NCBI RefSeq assembly: GCF_016862935.1
Contig: NZ_BONX01000007.1
Location: forward strand, 310,001-374,000
Reading direction: 5' to 3'
From: Plantactinospora mayteni
Lineage (GTDB): Bacteria; Actinomycetota; Actinomycetes; Mycobacteriales; Micromonosporaceae
DNA length: 64,000 nucleotides
Shown here: in pieces, positions 51,130 to 60,683 of the stretch
Layout of the letters: each line of letters opens with the position of its first letter
How positions within the stretch are numbered: position 1 is the first letter of the stretch
Notes under the pieces: model-generated
Database searches by the model: none
The model's input: the letters and a program-made list of their open reading frames with translations, nothing else
Told to the model about the DNA's origin: nothing
Program-made: the position numbers and the translations under genes

Positions 51130-51696
51130 ATGATGATCCGACGATGGTATGGCGCGGTGGCCTCCGTGGTCGCCCTGCTGGCCGCCGGGGCGGGAACGGT
51201 CCGGATCGCGTACGGGAACGCCGACCGCAACGACGACGACCGGGAGCGCTGGGGCGTCGTACGGGAACGGCTGACCGGCCACCAGGAGGATCCGTTGGCG
51301 ATCTCGACCAGCGGCGACGGCGGGTTCAGCCTCACCGTCAACGAGGAGGGGCAGGAGCTGACCTACCGGCTCAGCTACCAGGGGCTGGAGGGGAACGTCA
51401 CCCAGGCGCACATCCACCTCGGCGGCCGGGCCCAGAGCGGCGGGATCAGCACCTTCCTCTGCACCAACCTCGGCAACGGACCGGCGGGCACCCAGTCCTG
51501 CCCGGCCGCGCCGGCCACGGTCAGCGGGACGATCCGACCGGTCGACGTGATCGGCCCGACCGCACAGGGAGTCGCGCCGGGGCAGTTCGGCGAGCTGGTC
51601 GCGGCCGTACGGGCCGGTGCCGCGTACGTGAACGTGCACAGCTCGCTCTATCCCGGCGGCGAGATCCGGGCCCAGCTCGGGCGGCACTGGCACTGA
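51130..51696 (+). CDS. secreted CHRD-domain protein
   Basis: A 188-residue protein with a signal peptide (1-29, ending RIAYGNA) and one CHRD domain. The domain shows LTGHQEDPLAISTSGDGGFS, TYRLSYQGLEGNVTQAHIHL and AYVNVHSSLYPGGEIRAQLG, the usual His-bearing strands. CHRD domains bind proteins or metals outside the cell; their role in bacteria is unclear. GGGGAGG lies six bases before the ATG. The gene end abuts the remnant of an opposing gene. Confidence 0.88.
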   Translation: MMIRRWYGAVASVVALLAAGAGTVRIAYGNADRNDDDRERWGVVRERLTGHQEDPLAISTSGDGGFSLTVNEEGQELTYRLSYQGLEGNVTQAHIHLGGRAQSGGISTFLCTNLGNGPAGTQSCPAAPATVSGTIRPVDVIGPTAQGVAPGQFGELVAAVRAGAAYVNVHSSLYPGGEIRAQLGRHWH

Positions 51697-52067
51697 CCGG
51701 AGATGATCGCCGCCTGGGCCGTGACGCTGGCCTCGTCCGGTTTCCCGGCGGCGACCAGGGCCAGGCCGAGATCCAGTTGAGCCGACGCGGTACGCCGTGG
51801 CCGAGTGGTCCCGTTCAGGTCCGCGACCGCCGCCCGGGCGTAGTCCTCGGCAGCCGGGTCGCCGGCGCACGGGAGCGTCGTCGCGGTGTACGAGAGCGCC
51901 TTCGCCGGGTCGTACCGGTAGTGGTGCTCGGGCCGGTCCGGCACCGGCAGCGGCGACACCAGCCGGGACAGCCGGCCGAGCGTCCGTCGCGTCTCCCGCT
52001 GGTCACCCATCCGGGCCCACGCCCGCCCTTCCTGCGCGGTCGTTTGGATGTACGCCGAGCTGCCGCG
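51696..52067 (-). pseudogene. C-terminal remnant of an XRE/TPR-type regulator
   Basis: The minus frame reads AYIQTTAQEGRAWARMGDQR, then PDRPEHHYRYDPAKALSYTA and AAEDYARAAVADLNGT, the tail of actinobacterial XRE regulators with TPR-like repeats. The helix-turn-helix and most repeats are missing upstream, and the end runs into the CHRD gene. It is a gene fragment with no start of its own. Similarity was judged by eye. Confidence 0.6.
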
Positions 52068-52216
52068 CCGCGCCACCTCGGACACGACCCGACGTCCGGA
52101 GATCGCCAGCCCGAGAGATACCCGGAAGCAACGGCCCGCGAGTCCACAAGGGATGGTGACCGGTACGCCCAGCCTCCATCGATGTGGCGGAATCGGCACT
52201 CTTAGCACCGATGCTC

Positions 52217-52245
52217 TTGACGGAACGTTGCGCCGTGGTTAATGT
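52217..52245 (+). promoter_or_regulatory. promoter of the Liv-type operon
   Basis: TTGACG (52217-52222) and TAATGT (52240-52245) are spaced 17 bp, giving transcription from about 52252 and a leader of about 40 nt before the ATG at 52293. Confidence 0.7.
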
Positions 52246-52292
52246 CCGGTAACTTTGTGAGCCGCGCCACAATCGAGAGCCGGGGTTCCCGG

Positions 52293-53084
52293 ATGCTTCA
52301 GGTGCGCAATCTCGAGGTCGTCTACGACGACGTGATGCTGGTGCTGCGCGGGGTGAGCCTCGCCGTACCGCCCGGCGGGATCGTCGCGCTGCTCGGCGCG
52401 AACGGCGCCGGCAAGACCACTCTGCTGCGGGCGATCAGTGGCCTGCTAGACGTACACGACGGCGCGGTCACCAAGGGCACGGTCACGCTCGACGGGGAAC
52501 CGATCCACCGGCTCCGCCCGGCCGCCGTGGTGCGTCGGGGCGTCTGCCAGGTGATGGAGGGACGCCGGATCTTCGCCGAGTTGACCGTGGAGGAGAACCT
52601 GCGGCTCGGCGGCCACACGGCGTACCGGCAGATCCCGGCCCGGCTGGCGCACGTCTTCGGACTCTTCCCGGTGCTGGCCCGGCGGCGCCGGGACACCGCC
52701 GGCTATCTCTCCGGCGGCGAGCAGCAGATGCTCGCGATGGGCCGGGCGCTGATGGCGCAGCCCCGCTACCTGCTGCTCGACGAGCCCAGCCTCGGCCTGG
52801 CCCCCCGGCTGGTCGACCAGGTACGCGAGCTGATCGTGGCGATCAACTCCACCGGTGCCGGAGTACTGCTGGTCGAGCAGAACGCCACGATGGCGCTCTC
52901 GCTGGCCACCCACGGCTACGTACTGGAGACCGGCCAGGTGGTGCTGGACAAGCCGGCCGAACAGTTGTTGGCCGACGACGACATCCGGGAGTTCTATCTC
53001 GGTCTTGGTGCCGCGGCGGGTGCCGGTCGGCGGTCGTTCCGGGAGGTCAAGCACTACCGGCGGCGCAAGCGGTGGTTGTCGTGA
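52293..53084 (+). CDS. Liv-type ABC transporter ATPase (LivF-like)
   Basis: A 263-residue ATPase. Walker A GANGAGKTT, signature LSGGEQQMLAMGRALM, Walker B LLLDEPSLGLAP and the switch region VEQNATMAL are those of LivF. The ATG at 52293 is used because an upstream ATG at 52242 lies within the -10 hexamer. It is the first gene of a six-gene operon and energises uptake through the two permeases downstream. The start of the next gene overlaps its stop. Confidence 0.93.
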   Translation: MLQVRNLEVVYDDVMLVLRGVSLAVPPGGIVALLGANGAGKTTLLRAISGLLDVHDGAVTKGTVTLDGEPIHRLRPAAVVRRGVCQVMEGRRIFAELTVEENLRLGGHTAYRQIPARLAHVFGLFPVLARRRRDTAGYLSGGEQQMLAMGRALMAQPRYLLLDEPSLGLAPRLVDQVRELIVAINSTGAGVLLVEQNATMALSLATHGYVLETGQVVLDKPAEQLLADDDIREFYLGLGAAAGAGRRSFREVKHYRRRKRWLS

Positions 53085-53977
53085 CGGCCGTGGCGGGAGC
53101 CGAGCGGGCGGCGGGCCGGGGCGAGGACGACCCGATCCTGCGGTTCGAGGACGTCCGGCTGCACTTCGCGGGCGTACGGGCCATCGACGGGGTGACCTTC
53201 ACGGTCGGCCGGCACGAACTCTTCGCCATCATCGGGCCGAACGGCTCGGGCAAGACCTCGATCTTCAACGTCCTCTCCGGGGTCTACCGGCCGCAGACCG
53301 GTCGGGTCGTCTTCGACGGCGTGGACCTGGTCGGCCGCCGGCCGCACACCATCGCGGCGCTGGGCATGGCCCGGACCTTCCAGAACGTCGAACTCTTCGG
53401 CAACCTCACCGTGCTGGACAACCTGCTGCTCGGCCGGCACCACCACATCGGCTACGGCCCGCTCGCCGCGATCGGCTGGCTGGGCCGGGCCCGACGGGCC
53501 GAGATCGCCAACCGGGCCGCGGTCGAGGAGATCGTGGACTTCCTCGAACTGGAACGGTGGCGGCGGATGCCGGTCGGCCTGCTGCCGTACGGGGTGCAGA
53601 AGCGGGTCGAGCTGGGCCGGGCGCTGGCGATGGAGCCCAAACTGCTGCTGCTGGACGAGCCGGTCGCCGGGATGAACCTGGAGGAGACCGAGGACATGGC
53701 CCGGTTCGTCCTCGACATCCGCGACGAGCTGGACATCCCGATCGTACTGGTCGAGCACGACATGGGTCTGGTGATGGACCTGGCCGACCGGGTACTGGTG
53801 GTCGACTTCGGCCAGGTCGTCGCGACCGGCAGCCCGGCCGAGATCCCGCACCACCCGGACGTCGTGCGGGCCTACCTCGGCGGCAGCGCCTCCGAGCCGC
53901 CTGGTCGGGCTGGCCCGGATGGTCGGGGCGATCCGCCGCGACCGGGCGACGACCCGCGACGGGAGGACCCGCGATGA
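53081..53977 (+). CDS. Liv-type ABC transporter ATPase (LivG-like)
   Basis: A 298-residue ATPase with Walker A GPNGSGKTS, FQNVELFGNLTVLDNLLLGR typical of LivG, and Walker B LLLDEPVAGMNLEET. The usual LSGGQ signature is replaced by LLPYGVQKRVELGRAL, the LPYGxQ variant seen in this subfamily. The start is taken as the GTG overlapping the upstream stop (GTGA); a GTG nine bases earlier is possible. A Pro/Arg/Asp-rich tail precedes the ATGA overlap with the next gene. Confidence 0.9.
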   Translation: MTAVAGAERAAGRGEDDPILRFEDVRLHFAGVRAIDGVTFTVGRHELFAIIGPNGSGKTSIFNVLSGVYRPQTGRVVFDGVDLVGRRPHTIAALGMARTFQNVELFGNLTVLDNLLLGRHHHIGYGPLAAIGWLGRARRAEIANRAAVEEIVDFLELERWRRMPVGLLPYGVQKRVELGRALAMEPKLLLLDEPVAGMNLEETEDMARFVLDIRDELDIPIVLVEHDMGLVMDLADRVLVVDFGQVVATGSPAEIPHHPDVVRAYLGGSASEPPGRAGPDGRGDPPRPGDDPRREDPR

Positions 53978-56007
53978 GCGAACCCGTGGCCGACACCGCG
54001 CCGGCCGGCGACCCGGCCGACCTCGCCGCTGCCGCGACCGCCAGCACCGCAGCCGCGTCCACCGCCGCCAGCACCGCTGCCGGCCCGCCGGCCAGGGCCG
54101 TCCCGGCCAGCACCATCGCGGTACGGGTCCGCGACCGTGCCCTCGGCACCCCGGACGCGGTGGCGATGCGGGAGAAGGATCGGGGCATCTGGCAGGAGGT
54201 GACCTGGGCGGGCTACTGGGACACCGTGCAGACCGTGGCGCACGGGCTGCTGGCGCTCGGCGTACAGCCCGGCGACCGGGTGGCGATCCACGCGGAGAAC
54301 CGTCGGGAGTGGCTCTTCACCGACGTGGCGGCCGTGGCGGTGCGGGCGATGACGGTCGGGCTCTATCCGACCAACCCGGCGCCGGAGGTCGGCTACCTGC
54401 TGTCGCACTCCGGCGCCCGGGTGCTGATCGCCGAGGACCAGGAGCAGGTCGACAAGGCGCTGGAGGTGCTCGACACGTGCCCGGAGCTTGAGCGGATCGT
54501 CTATCTCGAACCGCGCGGCATCCGGCACCGCTACCGGCACCCCGCCCTGCTCGGCTGGGACGAACTGCTGGCGATCGGCGCCGAGCACCGGGCGGCCGAG
54601 CCGGGGGCGGTCGCCGCGCGGATGGCGGCGGCGACCGCCGAGGACATCGCCACGCTGATCTACACCTCCGGGACCACCGGCCCGGCCAAGGGCGCGATGC
54701 TGACCGTCGCCAACGTGGACTTCGCGATCCGGGTACTGGTCGACGGTGGCGGGTTCACCGATCCACCGCCGGGGCCGTACGACGTGCTGCTGTCGTACCT
54801 GCCGCTCTGTCATGTCGCGGAACGGATCTTCACCACCTGGTTCAACGCCGGTGCCGGGGTGCAGGTGGCGTTCGCCGAGTCGATCGACACCGTGCAGGCG
54901 AACCTGCGGGAGGTGCAGCCGACGATCCTGTTCGGAGTACCCCGGATCTGGGAGAAGATCCTTGCCGGGGTGACCATCCGGCTGGCCAACGCCTCCCCGG
55001 TCAAGCGCTGGAACGCCCGGCTGTGGCTCGGGGTCGCCGACCGGATCGCCGGCACACTGGTCCGGAGCGGTGGCCGGCACACCGCCGGCACCCGACTGGC
55101 GTACGCGGCCGGCTGGCTGTTCTGCTACCGCGCGCTGCGGGTGCGGATCGGGATGCGTCGGGTCCGGTACGCCGCCTCCGGTGCCGCCCCGATCGCCCCG
55201 GACGTGCTGCGCTTCTTCATGGGCATCGGCATCCGGATGCACGAGGTGTACGGGATGACCGAGAACACGGCGGTGGCCACCGGAAACCGGCCGGGCCGGG
55301 TCCGGCTCGGCACCGTCGGCGAGCCGCACCCCGGCGTCGAGCTGCGGATCGACGAGGAGACCGGGGAGATCCTGACCCGGCACGGGGGTGTCTTCGCCGG
55401 CTACTACCGGGATCCGGCGGCAACCGCGGCGGCGTTCGACGCCGACGGCTGGTTGCGGACCGGGGACGTCGGCGAGTGGGTCGACGGTACCCACGTGCGG
55501 ATCACCGACCGGGCCAGGGACATCATGATCACGGCGGGTGGCAAGAACATCGGCCCCTCCGAGATCGAGAACGCGCTGAAGGCGTCGCCGTACGTCAAGG
55601 AGGCGATCCTGGTCGGCGACCGCCGGCCGTACCTGACCGCGCTGGTCGGGATCGAGCTGGAGACCGTGGGGGAGTGGGCGCAGCGCCGGGGGCTGCCGTA
55701 CACCACCTATCGGGACCTGGCCGGCAAACCCGAGGTCCGGACCCTGGTCGAGGGGCTGGTCGCGGCGGTGAACGCCGGGCGGGCCCCGGTCGAGCAGATC
55801 CGGCGGTTCACGCTGCTGCCCAAGGAACTCGACCACGACGACGGCGAGCTGACCGCCACCCAGAAGGTACGCCGGGCCGCCGTCGCCGCACGCTTCGCCG
55901 ACCTGATCGACGAGCTGTACGCCCGCCGCCCCGCGAACACCGACTCGGACGGGAGCGGCCGGGACGGGAGCGACCGGAGCGGGACCGGGCCGGGGGAGGC
56001 GGGATGA
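53974..56007 (+). CDS. long-chain acyl-CoA synthetase-like AMP-binding enzyme
   Basis: A 677-residue ANL-family enzyme. An Ala/Thr-rich N-terminal extension of about 50 residues precedes the fold. The P-loop is TLIYTSGTTGPAKGAM, the A5 motif YGMTENTAV, the hinge and A7 region LRTGDVGEWVDG, and the C-terminal Lys lies in TATQKVRR. These mark a FadD15-like acyl-CoA synthetase. Lying between the ATPase and permease genes, with ATGA overlaps on both sides, it most likely activates the imported acid to its CoA thioester (inference). The acyl chain could be fatty or aromatic. Confidence 0.9.
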   Translation: MSEPVADTAPAGDPADLAAAATASTAAASTAASTAAGPPARAVPASTIAVRVRDRALGTPDAVAMREKDRGIWQEVTWAGYWDTVQTVAHGLLALGVQPGDRVAIHAENRREWLFTDVAAVAVRAMTVGLYPTNPAPEVGYLLSHSGARVLIAEDQEQVDKALEVLDTCPELERIVYLEPRGIRHRYRHPALLGWDELLAIGAEHRAAEPGAVAARMAAATAEDIATLIYTSGTTGPAKGAMLTVANVDFAIRVLVDGGGFTDPPPGPYDVLLSYLPLCHVAERIFTTWFNAGAGVQVAFAESIDTVQANLREVQPTILFGVPRIWEKILAGVTIRLANASPVKRWNARLWLGVADRIAGTLVRSGGRHTAGTRLAYAAGWLFCYRALRVRIGMRRVRYAASGAAPIAPDVLRFFMGIGIRMHEVYGMTENTAVATGNRPGRVRLGTVGEPHPGVELRIDEETGEILTRHGGVFAGYYRDPAATAAAFDADGWLRTGDVGEWVDGTHVRITDRARDIMITAGGKNIGPSEIENALKASPYVKEAILVGDRRPYLTALVGIELETVGEWAQRRGLPYTTYRDLAGKPEVRTLVEGLVAAVNAGRAPVEQIRRFTLLPKELDHDDGELTATQKVRRAAVAARFADLIDELYARRPANTDSDGSGRDGSDRSGTGPGEAG

Positions 56008-56894
56008 CCGAGTTCGCCGAGAGCCTGCTGCGTGGCCTGGGCACCGGCAGCGTCTACGCCCTGCTCGCCCTCGGTTTCGTCATCATCTACAAGGCGACCC
56101 GGGTGATCAGCTTCGCCCAGCCCGCCTTCATGCTTGCCGGCGCGGTACTGGTCACCTACCTGGCCGGGCCGGTCGGCTTCTGGGGCGCGGTGCCGGTGGC
56201 CGCCGTACTCACCGCCGGGCTGGCGCTCGGGGTGGAACGGGTGGCGGTGCGGCCGATGGTCGGCCGGCCGGCGTTCGCGGTCGCCATCATCACCCTCGGG
56301 GTCGACGTCGCCGTCCGGGTGGTGGTCAACGGGTTCATCGGGCTGGACGTCCGGCACGTCGGCGACCCGTGGGGCCTGCGTACCGTCACGGTCCCCGGCA
56401 CCGGGATCGACCTGCAACAGCGGCACCTCGCCGCGCTGCTCGCCACCACCGTGCTGATCGTCGGGCTCTTCGCCTTCTTCCGCTACACCCGGATGGGCCT
56501 GGCGATGCGGGCCGCCGCCTACGACCAGGAGGCGGCGCTGGCCCAGGGTGTCTCGGTCGGCGCGGTCTTCGCCCTCTCCTGGTGGCTGGCCGGTGGCCTG
56601 GCGGCGGTGGCCGGTACCTTCGCCGCCGCCGGAGCCAGCGTCGACGCGGCGCTCTGGCTGATCGCGCTGACCGCCCTGCCGGTGATCATCCTCGGTGGAC
56701 TCGACTCGCTGCCCGGTGCGGTGGTCGGCGGGCTGGCCGTCGGGACGATCCAGGAACTCACCGCCAGCTACCAGCAGCACGCGCCCTGGCTCGGCGGCAA
56801 CGTCTCGGTGATCAGCCCGTACGTGCTGATGCTGCTGGTCCTGCTGGTCCGCCCGTACGGGCTGTTCGGCACCCGGGAGGTGGAACGGGTATGA
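56004..56894 (+). CDS. Liv-type ABC permease (LivH-like)
   Basis: A 296-residue permease with about eight helices. GLGTGSVYALLALGFVIIYK at the N-terminus and RYTRMGLAMRAAAYDQEAA before the coupling helix are diagnostic of LivH. The ATG overlaps the synthetase stop (ATGA) and its own stop overlaps the next start. It pairs with the LivM-like permease to form the channel. Confidence 0.93.
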   Translation: MTEFAESLLRGLGTGSVYALLALGFVIIYKATRVISFAQPAFMLAGAVLVTYLAGPVGFWGAVPVAAVLTAGLALGVERVAVRPMVGRPAFAVAIITLGVDVAVRVVVNGFIGLDVRHVGDPWGLRTVTVPGTGIDLQQRHLAALLATTVLIVGLFAFFRYTRMGLAMRAAAYDQEAALAQGVSVGAVFALSWWLAGGLAAVAGTFAAAGASVDAALWLIALTALPVIILGGLDSLPGAVVGGLAVGTIQELTASYQQHAPWLGGNVSVISPYVLMLLVLLVRPYGLFGTREVERV

Positions 56895-58018
56895 CGATCC
56901 CGGGACGGCGTACCCGGCTGCGCGGGCGGCCGGAACTGCACACCTCGTACGCCAGCGAACTGGCCCTCTTCGACACCCGGGCGAAGCGGGTGGCGGTGGC
57001 CGGGCTGCTGGTCGGCGCGCTCGCGCTGCCCTTCCTGCTCACCGACGAGGTGCTGCAACTGCTGGCGCTCTGCTGCGTGGCGGCGATCGGGGCGATCGGG
57101 CTGGGCCTGGTCACCGGGTACGCCGGCCAGGTCTCGCTGGGGCACGCGTTCTTCCTCGCCGTCGGCGCCTACACGGCGGCGGCGATCAGCGGCGATCCGG
57201 ACGGCCGGGTGATCGGGTTCGGGGTCACCAACATCGCGGTCTGGCTGCCCGCCGCCGGCCTGGTCGCCGGGCTGGCCGGGGTGCTCGTCGCCCCGCTCGC
57301 CACCCGGCTGCGCGGGCTCTACCTGGCGATCGTCACCCTCGGCCTGGTCTTCATCGGGCAGCACGTGTTCAGCGAGTGGTCGGCGCTGACCGGCGGCGCC
57401 GGGGTCGGCCGACCGGCGGCCACCCTGGAGTTCTTCGGTCAGCCGATCGCCGCCACCGGCCCGTTCGGCACCCGGGACCAGAAGCTCTACTGGCTGATGC
57501 TGCTGCTCCTGCTCGGCTTCGCGCTGGCCGCCGCCAACCTGGCCCGGTCGAAGGTGGGGCGGGCGTTCACCGCGATCCGGGACCGGGACATCGCGGCCGG
57601 GGTGATCGGGGTGAACCTGGCCCGCTACAAGACGATCGCCTTCGCCGTCTCGTCGGCGTACGCCGGCTGTGCGGGGGCGCTGCTCTACACCGTCACCGGG
57701 TTCTTCGACCCGGGCTCGTTCAGCCTGCTGCTTTCGGTGCAGTACATCGCGATGGTGCTGATCGGCGGTGCGGGCACCATCTCCGGCGCGATCGCCGGGG
57801 CGTTCTTCATCACCCTGCTGCCCCGGTTCACCCGGGAACTACAGGCGTGGGTGCCGTTCCTCAGCGCCCAGCCGAACGAGGTGCCGAACGTCTTCCAGGT
57901 GGAGACGATCCTCTACGGCGTACTTCTCGTCGTCTTCCTCATCTTCGAGCCCCGGGGCCTGTTCGGGCTCTGGGTACGGGTCCGCAACTACTGGAAAGCC
58001 TGGCCGTTCTCCTACTGA
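56891..58018 (+). CDS. Liv-type ABC permease (LivM-like)
   Basis: A 375-residue permease with a polar N-terminus and about ten helices. Family marks are GYAGQVSLGHAFFLAVGAYT and the coupling loop KVGRAFTAIRDRDIAAGVIG. The C-terminal YWKAWPFSY is often seen in this transporter type. The start overlaps the upstream stop as ATGA. Confidence 0.93.
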   Translation: MTIPGRRTRLRGRPELHTSYASELALFDTRAKRVAVAGLLVGALALPFLLTDEVLQLLALCCVAAIGAIGLGLVTGYAGQVSLGHAFFLAVGAYTAAAISGDPDGRVIGFGVTNIAVWLPAAGLVAGLAGVLVAPLATRLRGLYLAIVTLGLVFIGQHVFSEWSALTGGAGVGRPAATLEFFGQPIAATGPFGTRDQKLYWLMLLLLLGFALAAANLARSKVGRAFTAIRDRDIAAGVIGVNLARYKTIAFAVSSAYAGCAGALLYTVTGFFDPGSFSLLLSVQYIAMVLIGGAGTISGAIAGAFFITLLPRFTRELQAWVPFLSAQPNEVPNVFQVETILYGVLLVVFLIFEPRGLFGLWVRVRNYWKAWPFSY

Positions 58019-58052
58019 TCCGCTCCTGCTTTCACCGACCTGTGAGGTAGCC

Positions 58053-59369
58053 ATGGGAAGGAACAGACCGTCCGGCTCCGGACCGCGCCGGGTCGCCGCC
58101 GCGACCGCCGCCCTGCTGCTCTGCGCCGCGCTCGCCGCCTGTCGCGGCGGGGACACCGAGACCGACGCGTCCGGGGTGAAGACCGACGTCGGGGTCACCG
58201 CCGAGCCGTGCCCGGAGGCGGTGGACCGGAACAAGGGCTGCATCTATCTCGGCATCATCTCGGACCTGACCGAGGGACCGTTCCGGGCGTTGGCGGTGCC
58301 GATCACCGACGCCCAGAAGGCGTTCTGGAAGCGGGTGAACACCGCTGGCGGGATCGGCGACTACGAGGTCGACGTGACCCGCTGGATCCGGGACAACAAA
58401 TACAACCCGCAGACGCACAACCAGGTGTACCAGGAGATGAAGCCGCACGTGCTGGCCCTGGCCCAGACCCTCGGCTCACCGACCACCGCCGCCATCCTGG
58501 CCGACATGAAGGCCGGCAGCGTGGTCGCGGCCCCGGCCGCCTGGACCTCGGCGTACGCCTTCGAGGACGTGATCGTCGAGTCCGGCGCCAACTACTGCCT
58601 GGAGTCGATGAACGCGCTGGACTACGCCCGGGAGGCGCACGGGGTGAAGTCGGTGCTGGCCGTACACCTGGCCGGTGACTACGGCGACGACGCGGCGGCC
58701 GGCGCCAAGCTCGGCGCGCAGAGCCTCGGGCTGGACTTCAACGCGGTGAAGACGGACACCGGGGCGGACAAGCAGGCCGGCGCCATCCAGGCGATCCTCT
58801 CCGGCCGACCCGACCTGGTGATCCTGACCATGGGACCGGCCGACGCGGCGGCGATCGTGGGCCAGGCGGCGGCCCGGGGCTTCACCGGTCGGTTCATCGG
58901 GACCAGCCCGACCTGGAATCCGGCGCTGTTGCAGAGCGCCGCCGCCCCCGCCCTGCTGGCCCGCTACGAGCAGACCGCGCCATGGGGCGCGTGGGGCACC
59001 GACACTCCCGGGCACCAGGCGTTGCGCGCGGCGCTGGGCCAGATCACCCCGAACGACGGGTACACCGCCGGCTGGGTGTGGTCGTATCCGATGAAGGCCG
59101 CGCTGACCAAGGCGGTGGCCGACGGCGACCTGACCCGGGCCGGGCTGCTGGCCGCGGTCAAGTCGCTGACCTCGGTCGACTACGAGGGCATGCTGCCGGC
59201 CGGTGCCGGCAACTACGCCGCCGGCCCGAACGACGGCGCGGTCCGGGTCACCGCGGTGTACCGGCCGGACCGGGCCGCCCCGACCGGGGTGACCCAGGTG
59301 CGGCCGTTGACCGCCGGCCCGACCGCCCAGGCGTACACCCTGGACCGGCCCTGCTACGAGAAGCTCTGA
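58053..59369 (+). CDS. Liv-type substrate-binding lipoprotein
   Basis: A 438-residue type-I periplasmic-binding-fold lipoprotein. The lipobox ALAAC gives an acylated Cys30. The mature domain opens with CIYLGIISDLTEGPF and contains VLAVHLAGDYGDDAAAGAKL, as in receptors for amino acids, aromatic acids or amides. Several Cys may form disulfides. GAGG lies a few bases upstream; a 34-bp gap separates it from the permease. As last gene of the operon it defines substrate choice, which cannot be read here. Confidence 0.92.
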   Translation: MGRNRPSGSGPRRVAAATAALLLCAALAACRGGDTETDASGVKTDVGVTAEPCPEAVDRNKGCIYLGIISDLTEGPFRALAVPITDAQKAFWKRVNTAGGIGDYEVDVTRWIRDNKYNPQTHNQVYQEMKPHVLALAQTLGSPTTAAILADMKAGSVVAAPAAWTSAYAFEDVIVESGANYCLESMNALDYAREAHGVKSVLAVHLAGDYGDDAAAGAKLGAQSLGLDFNAVKTDTGADKQAGAIQAILSGRPDLVILTMGPADAAAIVGQAAARGFTGRFIGTSPTWNPALLQSAAAPALLARYEQTAPWGAWGTDTPGHQALRAALGQITPNDGYTAGWVWSYPMKAALTKAVADGDLTRAGLLAAVKSLTSVDYEGMLPAGAGNYAAGPNDGAVRVTAVYRPDRAAPTGVTQVRPLTAGPTAQAYTLDRPCYEKL

Positions 59370-59423
59370 CCAGCGCGGACCGGCCACCCGGGCGATCCGG
59401 GGTGGGCCGGGGTTGAGCAGGCC

Positions 59424-59459
59424 GCGGTCGACCGGTCAACGGGCCAGCCGGTCGACCGC
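59424..59459. terminator. 12-bp hairpin between convergent genes
   Basis: GCGGTCGACCGG (59424-59435) and CCGGTCGACCGC (59448-59459) form a perfect stem; it overlaps the last codons of the glycosyltransferase gene. A second, imperfect stem lies at about 59381-59411. Confidence 0.6.
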
Positions 59460-60683
59460 GGCCACCACCGCGCCGGCACCGTCCTCGGCGGCCAGCCGGT
59501 CGGCGAGGGCCTGGGCCCGGCGCCGGAGGATCGGCTCGGTCGCCGCGGCCCGGATCGCGGCGGCCAGCCCGGCCTCGTCGAGCCGACGGAACGGCAGCAC
59601 CGCCGGGCCGACCCCGAGCGCGGCCAGCCGGGCGGCCCAGAACGGCTGGTCGGCGAGGATCGGCACCGGCACCGCCGGCACCCCGGCCCGGAGTCCCGCT
59701 GCCGTGGTGCCGGAACCGGCGTGGTGGACCAGCGCGGCCATCCGGGGAAAGAGCCAGTCGTGCGGTACGTCCCCGACGGCGATCAGGTCGTCATCGGGTC
59801 CCGGCCCGGTGCCGGTCAGCCCCTGGATCACGCCGCGTACGCCGGCCCGGCGCAGCGCACCGGTGACCAGGCTGTGCAGTCCGTCCCCGCTGTCGGCCAG
59901 GCTGCCGAAGCCGACGTAGACCGGGGGTGGGCCGGCGGCGAGGAAGTCGACCAGTTCGGCCGGCGGGCGCCAGCCGGGGTGGGCCAGCGGCCACCAGTAG
60001 CCGACCACGTCCAGCCCGGCGGGCCAGTCCGGTGGCCGGGGCAGCACGGCCGGGCTGAACCCGTGCAGCACCGCCCACCCGTCGGCGTCGGCCCGGTGCT
60101 CCAGCCGGGCGAGTCCGACCGGCGGCAGGCCGAGTTGTCCGCGCAGCCGCCGGGAGGCGTCGGCGTACACCCGGTGGGCGAGTCGCCGGCCGAGCCGCCC
60201 GGCGAGTCGGTTGCCCCAGCCGCCGAGCGAGCGCAGGCCGAGCACGATCGGCGGAAACGCGCTGGTGGGAGCGGTCGGCTGGAGGAAGACGCCGAGGCTC
60301 GGGATGCCGTGGTACTGCGCTACCGAGTACCCCAGCGGCGCGGTGGTGCTGGACAGCAGCAGTACGTCGGTGTCCGCCCCGGCCGCCGTCGCGATGCCGG
60401 TGCCGAGGTCGCCGACGAACCGGCCGCCGAGCCGGACGAAGTCGACCAGCCCGGGGGCGCCCGGCACGGTCCAGGACCGGTGCTGCCCGGCGGTGGCGGC
60501 CCGGATCGCCGACAGGTCCCCGCCGATCGGCCGGTACTCCAGGCCGGCCCCGGTGACCAGGTCGGCGTACGGGACCGGGGCGGCGACCGCCACCCGGTGG
60601 CCGGCGGCCCGTAACCGGGCACCGAGGCCGGTGTAGGGCGCCACGTCACCGAGGGAGCCGGCGGTGACGATCAGGACCCGCAT
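59436..60683 (-). CDS. GT1/GT28-fold glycosyltransferase (sterol/macrolide type)
   Basis: A 415-residue GT-B enzyme. The N-domain starts MRVLIVTAGSLGDVAPYTGL, the acceptor-side pattern of UGT-like enzymes. The C-domain has YVGFGSLADSG and the donor motif LVHHAGSGTTAAGLRAGVP followed by PILADQPFWAARLAALGVGP. The family adds sugars to sterols, macrolides or other lipids. Its place beside a squalene-synthase-like gene raises hopanoid or triterpenoid glycosylation as an option (inference). GGGAGG lies five bases before the ATG. Confidence 0.88.
   Translation of the reverse strand: MRVLIVTAGSLGDVAPYTGLGARLRAAGHRVAVAAPVPYADLVTGAGLEYRPIGGDLSAIRAATAGQHRSWTVPGAPGLVDFVRLGGRFVGDLGTGIATAAGADTDVLLLSSTTAPLGYSVAQYHGIPSLGVFLQPTAPTSAFPPIVLGLRSLGGWGNRLAGRLGRRLAHRVYADASRRLRGQLGLPPVGLARLEHRADADGWAVLHGFSPAVLPRPPDWPAGLDVVGYWWPLAHPGWRPPAELVDFLAAGPPPVYVGFGSLADSGDGLHSLVTGALRRAGVRGVIQGLTGTGPGPDDDLIAVGDVPHDWLFPRMAALVHHAGSGTTAAGLRAGVPAVPVPILADQPFWAARLAALGVGPAVLPFRRLDEAGLAAAIRAAATEPILRRRAQALADRLAAEDGAGAVVAAVDRLAR

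Noticed and set aside
52242-52292. ATG at 52242 as start of the LivF-like gene
   Set aside because: It overlaps the -10 hexamer TAATGT of a well-formed promoter and has no ribosome site. The protein aligns from MLQVRNLEV at 52293.
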